This document shows positions 1 to 6,526 of a stretch of 9,835 bases of DNA, piece by piece. Position numbers and translations under genes: made by a program. This DNA comes from an uncultured Lentisphaeria bacterium (GTDB lineage: Bacteria > Verrucomicrobiota > Lentisphaeria > JABSQK01 > CAJWLW01), in assembly GCA_913042885.1 (NCBI GenBank), contig CAJWLW010000175.1, positions 1 through 9,835 on the forward strand. Reading direction: 5' to 3'. How positions within the stretch are numbered: the first letter of the stretch is position 1; each line of letters opens with the position of its first letter. The notes under the pieces are model-generated. The model did not search any database, was not told the origin of the DNA, and worked only from the letters and a program-made list of their open reading frames with translations.

Positions 1-57
1 CGCTTAGAATCCGTAAGACGGGCACCGCACACAGGCGCTGAAGCAGCAGCGGCCAGA

Positions 58-927
58 GTGTGGCTCAAGGCCGCCGGGCTTGACCCCCGTATCCCGTATC
101 GAGCATCCCGCACCTCGCGTGCCGCCTTCACCCTGATCGAGCTTCTCATCGTCATTGTGATCATCGCGATCCTTGCCGCGATGCTGCTGCCGGCCTTGCG
201 CAACGCCAAGTTGGCCGCACAGAAGGCGGTGTGCAGCAACGATCTCGATCAGCTGTACGTGGGGTGGTTCACTTACACGGTGGACAACGACATGTGGTTT
301 CCGACACCCGGTAAGTTCCTTCTTTACCATCCGGCGAACACCGGCGTCGTGGGTGTCAGTGAATACGCATCCCAGGAAAAAACGCTCTACGGCCATCAAG
401 CCATTCATGATGTGCTGAACCCGGCGACGGGCACAAACTGGGCCGACATGTCGTGGCTTCACTACCACTTCGCTGTCGATTACCTCGGCGGCAGCCTTGA
501 ACGTTTCTTTATCTCATGGGACGGGGTCTATCCGGAGGTCGAGGCTGCCATCCTCAACAACACCGGGTTCGGTGTTGAGCGCGCCGCCTATCGCGGCCAG
601 ATATACGGTCGCCTTGACATGGACGCGGACGTGAGGGGCAGCTTTTCATACTGTGCCCCTTCCGTCGGCGGGGGCAACTATGAACAGAACCCCGCCTACT
701 ACGACAAGGCGCCGAAGGGATCGTTTCTGGGAGATTCAATGTACAAGACCTATGATCCCGGCATCGGCTGGATGCACACCAACGCCCATGGGGGCAGGGA
801 TACCGTGCATCACCAGGACCCGGCCGCCATGCAGTTTCTGGATGGGAAACATCTCGTCTTCCTGGATGGACACGTCGTCTATTACACGCCCGAGCAGTGG
901 GCCGTCCAGGTGCGTGCGGACTGGTAA
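58..927 (+). CDS. Prepilin-type N-terminal cleavage/methylation domain protein, copy 1
   Basis: Type IV pilin/type II pseudopilin-like protein, probably exported and embedded by its N-terminal helix. The class III prepilin signature FTLIELLIVIVIIAILAAM begins at residue 24 counted from GTG 58. F24 would be mature residue 1 and the conserved glutamate is at +5; the residue before the cleavage site is Ala rather than the usual Gly. A hydrophobic helix runs to the LLPAL that follows. The C-terminus has FLDGHVVYY, matching the DGHV core of the H-X9-DG pseudopilin families of PVC bacteria, although the residue ten before the Asp is Phe rather than His. The frame is open from base 1 to 57, so the true start may lie outside the window; GTG 58 has no clear ribosome binding site and the leader is long. 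It is the upstream member of a tandem pair and is identical to copy 2 from codon 139 to the stop. Family assignment is firm; the specific role is unknown. Confidence 0.85.
   Translation: MWLKAAGLDPRIPYRASRTSRAAFTLIELLIVIVIIAILAAMLLPALRNAKLAAQKAVCSNDLDQLYVGWFTYTVDNDMWFPTPGKFLLYHPANTGVVGVSEYASQEKTLYGHQAIHDVLNPATGTNWADMSWLHYHFAVDYLGGSLERFFISWDGVYPEVEAAILNNTGFGVERAAYRGQIYGRLDMDADVRGSFSYCAPSVGGGNYEQNPAYYDKAPKGSFLGDSMYKTYDPGIGWMHTNAHGGRDTVHHQDPAAMQFLDGKHLVFLDGHVVYYTPEQWAVQVRADW
89..129 (+). repeat. Degenerate heptanucleotide repeat run inside the prepilin leader, copy 1
   Basis: Consecutive 7-nt units read GTATCCC, GTATCGA, GCATCCC, GCACCTC, GCGTGCC, then GCCTTC, which joins the first prepilin codon. 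Units 5 and 6 are decayed relative to copy 2. Such GCATCTC-like heptamer strings are common between genes in PVC-type genomes; here the string is translated as the leader just before the FTLIE motif. Confidence 0.6.
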
Positions 928-1006
928 AAGAGCACCCGTGAACTTTCCGCCCCGCTTCACCGGGCGGCAGACCTCGACGTGGACCATTGAAATCGCAACG
1001 CGGCTG

Positions 1007-1036
1007 ATCGCCGGCGCCGGCGATTTGCGCATGCGC
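1007..1036 (+). terminator. Palindromes downstream of prepilin copy 1; possible terminator or operator
   Basis: ATCGCCGGCGCCGGCGAT (1007-1024) is a perfect 18-nt palindrome that can form a GC-rich hairpin about 80 bp after the stop codon. It is followed by only a short T run and then by a second palindrome, GCGCATGCGC (1027-1036). The missing U-tract makes a classic intrinsic terminator uncertain. Confidence 0.4.
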
Positions 1037-1107
1037 GATCAACGCGCCAAGTCCGAAGACAAAGAAGAAGACGACGAGAAGCGGATCCCGCAGGCGCGGG
1101 GCAGAAT

Positions 1108-1134
1108 TTGAAAGTAAAGCGTCACGCCTATATT
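1108..1134 (+). promoter_or_regulatory. Sigma70-like promoter upstream of prepilin copy 2
   Basis: TTGAAA (1108-1113) and TATATT (1129-1134) are separated by 15 bp. Reading the -10 as TATTGC would give 17 bp. The GAATTTG context and the CCTATATT box recur at 2317-2343, after the other prepilin copy. It would transcribe toward prepilin copy 2. Confidence 0.5.
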
Positions 1135-1259
1135 GCGAGCAACGACACCCAGATCAACAACCCTTGACGCCAAGTTCTTCATCTGCTTGTCAATTCCGTG
1201 CTCCAACATCATCTTCACGTGATAATGCACGCAACTACCGGGTGCAGACGGTGAAAAAG

Positions 1260-2177
1260 ATGCTGTATGGAACTCCGCGTGAGGTTGGCGGCTGCTGTCG
1301 TGATGGACGGTGTTCCGCCGCCGCCGAGCTTGACCCCCGTATCCGGTATCGAGCATCCCGCACCTCGCATCTCGCATTCACCCTGACCGAGCTTCTCATC
1401 GTCATCGCGATCATCGCGATCCTTGCCGCGATGCTGCTGCCGGCCTTGCACCACGCCAAGTTGGCCGCACAGAAGGTGGTGTGCAGCAACAATCTCGATC
1501 AGGCGTACGTGGGGTGGTTCACGTACACGGCAGACAACGACACATGGTTTCCGACACCCGGTAAGTTCCTGCTTTACCATCCAGCCCACACTGGGGTCGT
1601 AGGTGTCAGTGAATACGCATTCCAGGAAAAAACGCTCTACGGCCATCAAGTCGTTCATGATGTGCTGAACCCGGCGACGGGCACAAATTGGCTCGACATG
1701 TCGTGGCTTCACTACCACTTGGCTGTCGATTACCTCGGCGGCAGCCTTGAACGTTTCTTTATCTCATGGGACGGGGTCTATCCGGAGGTCGAGGCTGCCA
1801 TCCTCAACAACACCGGGTTCGGTGTTGAGCGCGCCGCCTATCGCGGCCAGATATACGGTCGCCTTGACATGGACGCGGACGTGAGGGGCAGCTTTTCATA
1901 CTGTGCCCCTTCCGTCGGCGGGGGCAACTATGAACAGAACCCCGCCTACTACGACAAGGCGCCGAAGGGATCGTTTCTGGGAGATTCAATGTACAAGACC
2001 TATGATCCCGGCATCGGCTGGATGCACACCAACGCCCATGGGGGCAGGGATACCGTGCATCACCAGGACCCGGCCGCCATGCAGTTTCTGGATGGGAAAC
2101 ATCTCGTCTTCCTGGATGGACACGTCGTCTATTACACGCCCGAGCAGTGGGCCGTCCAGGTGCGTGCGGACTGGTAA
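1260..2177 (+). CDS. Prepilin-type N-terminal cleavage/methylation domain protein, copy 2
   Basis: Tandem paralogue of the upstream prepilin. From ATG 1260 it has 305 residues, with the prepilin motif FTLTELLIVIAIIAILAAM beginning at residue 40; the usual Ile at +4 is Thr, and Glu at +5 is kept. The mature part ends in the same FLDGHVVYY core. Up to the point where identity becomes complete it differs from copy 1 by about 19 residues; afterwards the two proteins are the same. GTG 1251 and TTG 1164 are alternative in-frame starts, and none has a good Shine-Dalgarno; ATG 1260 is a conservative choice. A promoter-like site at 1108-1134 lies about 125 bp upstream. Residues 26-40 are encoded by a degenerate heptanucleotide repeat, so the long leader may have been captured from repeat DNA. 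The likely role is a minor pilin or pseudopilin; no other pilus assembly gene is visible here. Confidence 0.86.
   Translation: MLYGTPREVGGCCRDGRCSAAAELDPRIRYRASRTSHLAFTLTELLIVIAIIAILAAMLLPALHHAKLAAQKVVCSNNLDQAYVGWFTYTADNDTWFPTPGKFLLYHPAHTGVVGVSEYAFQEKTLYGHQVVHDVLNPATGTNWLDMSWLHYHLAVDYLGGSLERFFISWDGVYPEVEAAILNNTGFGVERAAYRGQIYGRLDMDADVRGSFSYCAPSVGGGNYEQNPAYYDKAPKGSFLGDSMYKTYDPGIGWMHTNAHGGRDTVHHQDPAAMQFLDGKHLVFLDGHVVYYTPEQWAVQVRADW
1339..1379 (+). repeat. Degenerate heptanucleotide repeat run inside the prepilin leader, copy 2
   Basis: Six units read GTATCCG, GTATCGA, GCATCCC, GCACCTC, GCATCTC, GCATTC. The last unit supplies the Phe codon at mature position +1. This copy is closer to a regular repeat than the equivalent run at 89-129. 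Confidence 0.65.
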
Positions 2178-2256
2178 AAGAGCACCCGTGAACTTTCCGC
2201 CCCGCTTCACCGGGCGGCAGACCTCGACGTGGACCATTGAAATCGCAACGCGGCTG

Positions 2257-2286
2257 ATCGCCGGCGCCGGCGATTTGCGCCGGCGC
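2257..2286 (+). terminator. Palindromes downstream of prepilin copy 2; possible terminator or operator
   Basis: The same 18-nt palindrome as after copy 1 lies at 2257-2274. The second palindrome (2277-2286) is here GCGCCGGCGC instead of GCGCATGCGC: both central bases differ, yet the element stays palindromic. The U-tract is again weak. Confidence 0.4.
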
Positions 2287-2316
2287 GATCAACTTGGAAT
2301 GGTTGTGCGGCGGAAT

Positions 2317-2343
2317 TTGCAAGCAAAGAATTAGACCTATATT
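2317..2343 (+). promoter_or_regulatory. Sigma70-like promoter upstream of the lysine-rich small gene
   Basis: TTGCAA (2317-2322) and TATATT (2338-2343), spacer 15 bp, the same geometry as 1108-1134. The next gene downstream is the 36-residue ORF at 2428, giving a leader of roughly 75-80 nt. Confidence 0.55.
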
Positions 2344-2414
2344 CATTACGAGCAGCGGCAACCATGTTGACGCGCCAATATTGCTCACGCCGAGAAAATG
2401 GATGAAACCAGAAA

Positions 2415-2421
2415 AAGGAGG
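2415..2421 (+). promoter_or_regulatory. Strong Shine-Dalgarno of the lysine-rich small gene
   Basis: AAGGAGG lies 6 nt before ATG 2428, the best ribosome binding site I see in the window. It is the main reason for calling the very short reading frame after it a gene. Confidence 0.8.
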
Positions 2422-2427
2422 GATCCA

Positions 2428-2538
2428 ATGGGAGACAAAGGCAAGAAGGACAAGGACAAGGGCGTGAAGCAGCAGCAGAAAAAAAAGGACAAAAAAGCGA
2501 AAGCGAAGCTCGATAAACAACCGAAAAGAATGCCCTGA
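2428..2538 (+). CDS. Small lysine-rich basic protein, 36 residues
   Basis: The ORF starts MGDKGKKDKDKG and ends LDKQPKRMP. Nearly half of the residues are Lys or Arg, with Asp and Gln making up much of the rest; there are no Cys, Trp or aromatic residues, and no signal peptide or membrane segment. It is probably disordered and could bind nucleic acid or ribosomes, but the function is not known. Support for a real gene is the consensus Shine-Dalgarno at ideal distance and a promoter-like module about 85 bp upstream. Similar very short MG-K-GKKDK-type proteins are, from memory, annotated as hypothetical in several bacterial groups; I could not check homologues. It lies between prepilin copy 2 and the sialidase-like gene, on the same strand but with its own signals. 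Confidence 0.7.
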   Translation: MGDKGKKDKDKGVKQQQKKKDKKAKAKLDKQPKRMP

Positions 2539-2755
2539 CAGAAGGCCCGGTGCGGCGAGGCCGACAACACCCCGAGCACGTATGCGGGTGAACTGACTGT
2601 TCGGCATGGCGCGTTGGGGACAACTCATCGACGTCTTTGCCGCGGGCGGGGCAGAGGATGCGGCCGGCGTGTCTCCGGTGGACAGTCCGTTCCGGATCCA
2701 CCGGCGTGTCGTCGTTTCGTCCGGTCGTGGGAGATTTTTGCGAGCTGAATCACGT

Positions 2756-2760
2756 AAGGA
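2756..2760 (+). promoter_or_regulatory. Ribosome binding site deciding the sialidase-like gene start
   Basis: AAGGA lies 7 nt before ATG 2768. The upstream in-frame ATG at 2606 has no comparable site, so 2768 is preferred. Confidence 0.6.
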
Positions 2761-2767
2761 CGATCGA

Positions 2768-5080
2768 ATGTCCACTGAAGATACATGTCCCTGGGATTTT
2801 TGCGGAACCGGCGGTGTGCTCCGTTCCGTCGGTAGGAAACCCGACACCACCACCGGCTTCCCCCGCACCTGGCGAACTTTCGGTCCGCTGATGCCGGAGA
2901 CCGTAACCTTTGTCGACGGTGGGGGCGAGGCCGGTGGCTCATTGTGCGAGCCCAACATCAGCGCCGATATTGCCGATCTGACGGCGATACCGGATCGGCT
3001 CACTGTCGGCGACCAAGTGTTTGAAGGCCGGGACCTGAAGCGGCGGCGGGACACCCTCGATTTCGGCGCCCTGTACAAGCTCACCAGGAAGGCGCGCGGG
3101 TATAACGCGTATGCCATGGCCGAGGTCACGTTCGACAAATCGACCGAGGTGACGGTCGGCACCGGCAGCGACTATTGGATGCAATGGTGGGTTGACGGCA
3201 AGGAAGTGCTCAGTACCCTGCGCGGCGGCAACGATTCGTTTGAGTGGAGCAAGACGGATTTTGGATTCAACTGCCGCTTCGAGCCGGGCACGCACCTGAT
3301 CGTTGTGCGCAGCTTCAGCGGTACCGGTGGATCACCGTCGTCACGCCAACAGGGGTGGGTTTTGCGAGCGGGTTATCTCAACGCCCGGGAAGCCGTGGCG
3401 GCAACCCGTAATCGCCAGCGCTGGGAGGTCACGCCGGAGCTGGGGTTGATGCTGCCGCCACGCAACCTATCAGAGTCGAGCATGGCGATCCGAACCGATC
3501 TCTGCCTCGCCGACGAGACCATCGAATGCGACTTTATCCTTCATTCGCCGGAGGGGCAGTTCGGTCTGGTGTTCGGCGCCCAGGACCGTGGCCATTATTA
3601 CTGGGCATATCTGCCGCGTTGGGGGCAGAACTGGCGGGCCCGGGCGGTTTACGCGGCCATCGCTCGAGTCGACGGTACCGGGCACGCGCGCAATGTTGCG
3701 CTGATGTTGATGCCCGGCGTGCCGGCCCACTGGAACGCCCGGCTTTCGATGAAAGTCGTGCGGCGTGGCGATCAAATTCAGATGTATATGAATGGCGTCA
3801 AGGGGCCGTTTGCGATCGATGACACGTACGGCGCCGGTTGGGCCGGAGTCAGTGGCCACACCGACTACCGGGTGACCAACCTGCAGCTTACCGGTACGGC
3901 AGACGAGAGCCGCAGCTGGCCGGCGGCCGGCGAGCGCCGGCAGGTGTGGTTTCAGCCCGACACCGACACCGGTTACGGCAAGGTCCGGCAGACTTTCACT
4001 TTGCTGAAGCTGCACAACGGCGACCTTCTCGCCGGTATCTGCAGCCAGGATGCCGCCTTCTTTGCATGGGAAGGCGACAAGCATGCCCAGGTCCGGTTGT
4101 ACCTGTCGCAAGATGCCGGCCGCAGCTGGCAGCGTCACGGCGATGCTCTGCCGGCACCTGCGACCGTGGCGCCGCCGGCTCAGCAGGTGCCGTACAACAT
4201 GCCGTGGGGGATTCGCTGGTTCGAACCCGAACCCGGCGTGATTCGCGCCTTTTGCCACGGGCCTGCGGTGAAGAGTGCTATCGAGCGATTGAAGGACATT
4301 GAGAAGCCGGAAGATGTCCTGTCCTACCGGGACTCGGACGACAAAGGGCTGACCTGGACGGCGCCGCAGCCGTCAGCGTTGGTGGGCAACTGGAGCAAGG
4401 AGATCTACCGCACCGGCTGTCATAATCACGTCTATGGTTTCACGCAATTGCGCGACGGCACCCTGCTGACCCTTTTTCTGCATCATTATTCAAACGATTA
4501 CAAACGCATCCGCAAACTGGGCGAAGGAACCTGGGGCACAAATATTTCCCAGCCCTATATCTCACGAAGCGAAGACAACGGATTGACATGGCAGGTGCCG
4601 GTACCCATGGACAACGCCGCATTGTTCGACGGCATCGAACCGGACAGCCCGCATGGTGGTTGGTCGGAGACGGCGTTCGCGGAATTGCCGTCCGGCCGTA
4701 TCGTCGCCGTCTGCCGGCCGTATCGGTCGCCCTATGGCTGGCAAACCCACTCGGACGACGGTGGTCGTACCTGGCAATGCTGCACGTACCTGCCGTTTTC
4801 GCCTTCCGGCGGCCCGCAGATGATTGCCACGCAATCGGGGTACCTGGCGGTTGTCGGTCGCGAAACCGGTTTGGGGCTGCACACGAGCGTCGATGGGGGG
4901 GTCAACTGGGACGCCGGTACACTGCTCGATCACGATTGCTGGTTCAATGGCTTCATGGCCGAAGCGGAACCTGATGTGGCGCTGATCTTCTATTTTTGTC
5001 CAGGCCGCAGGAGTGACGAATCGTCCTGCCCACGGATGCAGCGCGTGCGCATCACAAAAGATGGCCCGGTACCGGAATAG
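2768..5080 (+). CDS. Sialidase-like BNR/Asp-box protein with N-terminal jelly-roll and LamG-like domains
   Basis: From ATG 2768 the protein has 770 residues. Residues about 25-225 look like a beta-sandwich or PA14-like module, including YWMQWWVDGKEV. Residues about 235-378 resemble a concanavalin-type fold of the LamG/DUF1080 kind (TIECDFILHSPEGQFGLVFG). The rest fits a sialidase-type beta-propeller with five Asp-boxes: SQDAGRSW 447-454, DSDDKGLTW 522-530, SRSEDNGLTW 599-608, HSDDGGRTW 661-669 and TSVDGGVNW 706-714. Such proteins cleave or bind terminal sugars of glycans. I see no FRIP motif and cannot assign the arginine triad, so activity on sialic acid is unproven; another exo-glycosidase or a pure binding role is possible. 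No signal peptide is visible from either candidate start, which is odd for a glycan-degrading enzyme. An alternative start at 2606 would add 54 residues. The end is convergent with the MFS gene. Confidence 0.8.
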   Translation: MSTEDTCPWDFCGTGGVLRSVGRKPDTTTGFPRTWRTFGPLMPETVTFVDGGGEAGGSLCEPNISADIADLTAIPDRLTVGDQVFEGRDLKRRRDTLDFGALYKLTRKARGYNAYAMAEVTFDKSTEVTVGTGSDYWMQWWVDGKEVLSTLRGGNDSFEWSKTDFGFNCRFEPGTHLIVVRSFSGTGGSPSSRQQGWVLRAGYLNAREAVAATRNRQRWEVTPELGLMLPPRNLSESSMAIRTDLCLADETIECDFILHSPEGQFGLVFGAQDRGHYYWAYLPRWGQNWRARAVYAAIARVDGTGHARNVALMLMPGVPAHWNARLSMKVVRRGDQIQMYMNGVKGPFAIDDTYGAGWAGVSGHTDYRVTNLQLTGTADESRSWPAAGERRQVWFQPDTDTGYGKVRQTFTLLKLHNGDLLAGICSQDAAFFAWEGDKHAQVRLYLSQDAGRSWQRHGDALPAPATVAPPAQQVPYNMPWGIRWFEPEPGVIRAFCHGPAVKSAIERLKDIEKPEDVLSYRDSDDKGLTWTAPQPSALVGNWSKEIYRTGCHNHVYGFTQLRDGTLLTLFLHHYSNDYKRIRKLGEGTWGTNISQPYISRSEDNGLTWQVPVPMDNAALFDGIEPDSPHGGWSETAFAELPSGRIVAVCRPYRSPYGWQTHSDDGGRTWQCCTYLPFSPSGGPQMIATQSGYLAVVGRETGLGLHTSVDGGVNWDAGTLLDHDCWFNGFMAEAEPDVALIFYFCPGRRSDESSCPRMQRVRITKDGPVPE

Positions 5081-5210
5081 TTGGGGACAGAAATCCCTCC
5101 CGCCTTGATCCCAGCGATACGCGAACGAATCAAGAGGGTAGGATTAAAGTGGCAGGTCAAGGAAGAGCCTGGGCCCTTACGGGCAATCACAAGCGCGGAA
5201 GCTCGCGGTA
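5081..5210. mobile_element. Possible remnant of a REP/RAYT-type repeat between convergent genes
   Basis: This spacer begins TTGGGGACAGAAATCCC directly after the sialidase-like stop codon. GGGGACAG-type motifs are, from general knowledge, frequent next to REP-associated transposases in environmental genomes. The segment can be translated in frame from TTG 5081 (60 residues, with RERIKRVGLKWQVKEEPGP), but that frame has no ribosome binding site and runs antisense into the MFS gene. I see no transposase. Low confidence. Confidence 0.25.
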
Positions 5211-6482
5211 CTATTGTTGAGCATCCTCGCGAACTTGTAGTAACAGCGCCCCGCCGGCGATGAACAGGACCAGGATCGACAGGATGCCGACGCGGTCGTT
5301 GTCCGTTACCACGGCGATCCACCCCATCATCAGCGGACCGAGTACGGCGGCGGATTTCCCCAGCAGATTGTACAGGCCGAAGTATTCCGACGCCTTCTCC
5401 GGCGGTATCAGCCGGCTGTACATTGAACGGCTTAGCGACTGAATGCCGCCTTGCACCAGTCCGACGGCGGCTGCCAGCACATAGAATTCCCAAGCCGCCT
5501 TCATGCTCGCTGCCCAACCGGTGATCGCGATGTAACAGCCGATAGCGAGCAGAATCGATCGGCGCGTACCAAGCCTCTCGCCCAGCCGGCCGAAGACGAG
5601 GGCTGCCGGAAAGGCAATGAATTGCGTCAGCAGGATCGCCTTGATCAGATCGGCATCGCTGACTCCGATGTTCTTGCCATAGGGCACGGCCATGCGGATG
5701 ATCGTGTCGACGCCATCGATGTACAGCCAGTATGCCAATAGAAAGATGAGCACCGGCCGATGCTGCCGCAATTGCCGCACGGTACCGACCACTTCACCGA
5801 AGGAACGACGGACGGCCTCGGCGATGCCAGTGTGCGGAACTGCCGTTTCGCGGACACCTCGCCACAGCGGGATACAGAACACGATCCACCACAGCGCCGC
5901 GGTGATGATGCAGACGCGTTGCGCCTCGACCTCGGTGAGGTGGAAGCTGTCGTGTCTCAGTACCAAAAAGACGTGCGCTGCCAGCATCAACCCACCGCCG
6001 AGATACCCGAGCGCGTAGCCCAGGGCCGACACCCGGTCACGGGCCGATGCCGGTGCAACGCTGACGAGCAGTGAATCGTAAAACACATTGGCGCCGGAAA
6101 AGCCGATACCGGAGATGATGTACACGACAGCGGCGAGCTGCCAATGACCGTGGGCGATAAAGCTCAGGCCGATTGTCGCCGTGGCGCCGATGAATGCGAA
6201 GGTCAGCAGCAACCCTTTACGCCTGCCGCAGCGGTCCGCAACGGCGCCGAGGAGAGGGGCGAGTACCGCAATGATTGCCGAGGTGATGGAACTGATCACG
6301 CCCCAGCGGAAGGTGCTGTCGGTTTTCCCAAGCTCAGCCGCCCAGATACCGGTGAAGAGGATTGGCGCAAATACCACCATCACGCTGGCAGCATACGCTG
6401 AGTTGGCCCAGTCGTACATAGCCCAACTGAACACGGACCGGCGGTCGAGGCTCTCAGTCGTGGTCGAAGATTCGGTAGACAT
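5211..6482 (-). CDS. UMF1-family MFS transporter (Atg22-like)
   Basis: 423-residue integral inner-membrane protein with about 12 hydrophobic segments. The diagnostic UMF1/Atg22-like signature MYDWANSAYA is at residues 22-31, just before the first membrane helix. An MFS motif A-like loop, GAVADRCGRRKG, starts at residue 79, and a related loop, GRLGERLGTRR, lies in the second half. The length is normal for bacterial members. Yeast Atg22 is an amino-acid effluxer of the vacuole; bacterial substrates are mostly unknown, so none is assigned. ATG at 6482 precedes the conserved motif by a short hydrophilic Ser/Thr-rich tail; the Shine-Dalgarno is weak. The gene is convergent with the sialidase-like gene and divergent from the DUF1573 gene, with its own promoter candidate at 6527-6553, so it is probably monocistronic. 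Confidence 0.9.
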   Translation of the reverse strand: MSTESSTTTESLDRRSVFSWAMYDWANSAYAASVMVVFAPILFTGIWAAELGKTDSTFRWGVISSITSAIIAVLAPLLGAVADRCGRRKGLLLTFAFIGATATIGLSFIAHGHWQLAAVVYIISGIGFSGANVFYDSLLVSVAPASARDRVSALGYALGYLGGGLMLAAHVFLVLRHDSFHLTEVEAQRVCIITAALWWIVFCIPLWRGVRETAVPHTGIAEAVRRSFGEVVGTVRQLRQHRPVLIFLLAYWLYIDGVDTIIRMAVPYGKNIGVSDADLIKAILLTQFIAFPAALVFGRLGERLGTRRSILLAIGCYIAITGWAASMKAAWEFYVLAAAVGLVQGGIQSLSRSMYSRLIPPEKASEYFGLYNLLGKSAAVLGPLMMGWIAVVTDNDRVGILSILVLFIAGGALLLQVREDAQQ

Positions 6483-6526
6483 GTTCGCTCTCGTCCGCTG
6501 TACCCCGGTGCGTTGTCACACGGCAC

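Larger units (their letters stand above)
71..1043 (+). repeat. Long direct repeat, unit A (prepilin copy 1 plus downstream flank)
   Basis: This unit aligns to 1321-2293 at a constant offset of 1250 bp without indels. I counted about 34 mismatches in 71-471, none in 472-1030, two at 1031-1032, then identity to 1043. Homology starts abruptly in the GC-rich leader just before a heptanucleotide repeat; nothing alignable lies upstream of it. Confidence 0.93.
928..1259. other. Intergenic stretch between the two prepilin genes
   Basis: This 332-bp gap holds, in order, the end of the long repeat unit, the 18-nt palindrome at 1007-1024, a purine-rich stretch at about 1048-1085, the promoter-like site at 1108-1134 and the probable leader of prepilin copy 2. 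A short frame at 1031-1111 could encode 26 charged residues but has no ribosome binding site. I see no convincing gene here. Confidence 0.6.
1321..2293 (+). repeat. Long direct repeat, unit B (prepilin copy 2 plus downstream flank)
   Basis: Second member of the 973-bp tandem direct repeat. The perfectly identical block is 1722-2280, spanning the 3' half of the gene, the stop codon and about 100 bp of non-coding flank. Identity that extends beyond the coding region points to recombination or recent duplication rather than protein-level constraint. Confidence 0.93.

Noticed and set aside
89..129. CRISPR-like short repeats
   Set aside because: Units are contiguous 7-mers without spacers; no CRISPR repeat-spacer pattern or cas gene is present anywhere in the window.
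1031..1111. 26-residue charged frame (MRDQRAKSEDKEEDDEK...) after prepilin copy 1
   Set aside because: It has no Shine-Dalgarno, its ATG exists only because of the AT in the palindrome centre, and its end overlaps the promoter-like site. Resemblance to the lysine-rich gene is only in charge.
2606..2767. N-terminal extension of the sialidase-like gene from ATG 2606
   Set aside because: It has no ribosome binding site at 2606, while ATG 2768 has AAGGA at 7 nt. The extension shows no domain or signal peptide.
1804..3162. Long minus-strand open frame (452 codons) covering the prepilin 3' end and the sialidase N-terminus
   Set aside because: It is antisense to well-supported genes, is Arg/Ser/Pro-rich without a recognisable domain, and crosses several independent features including the lysine-rich gene. 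High GC makes such open frames common.
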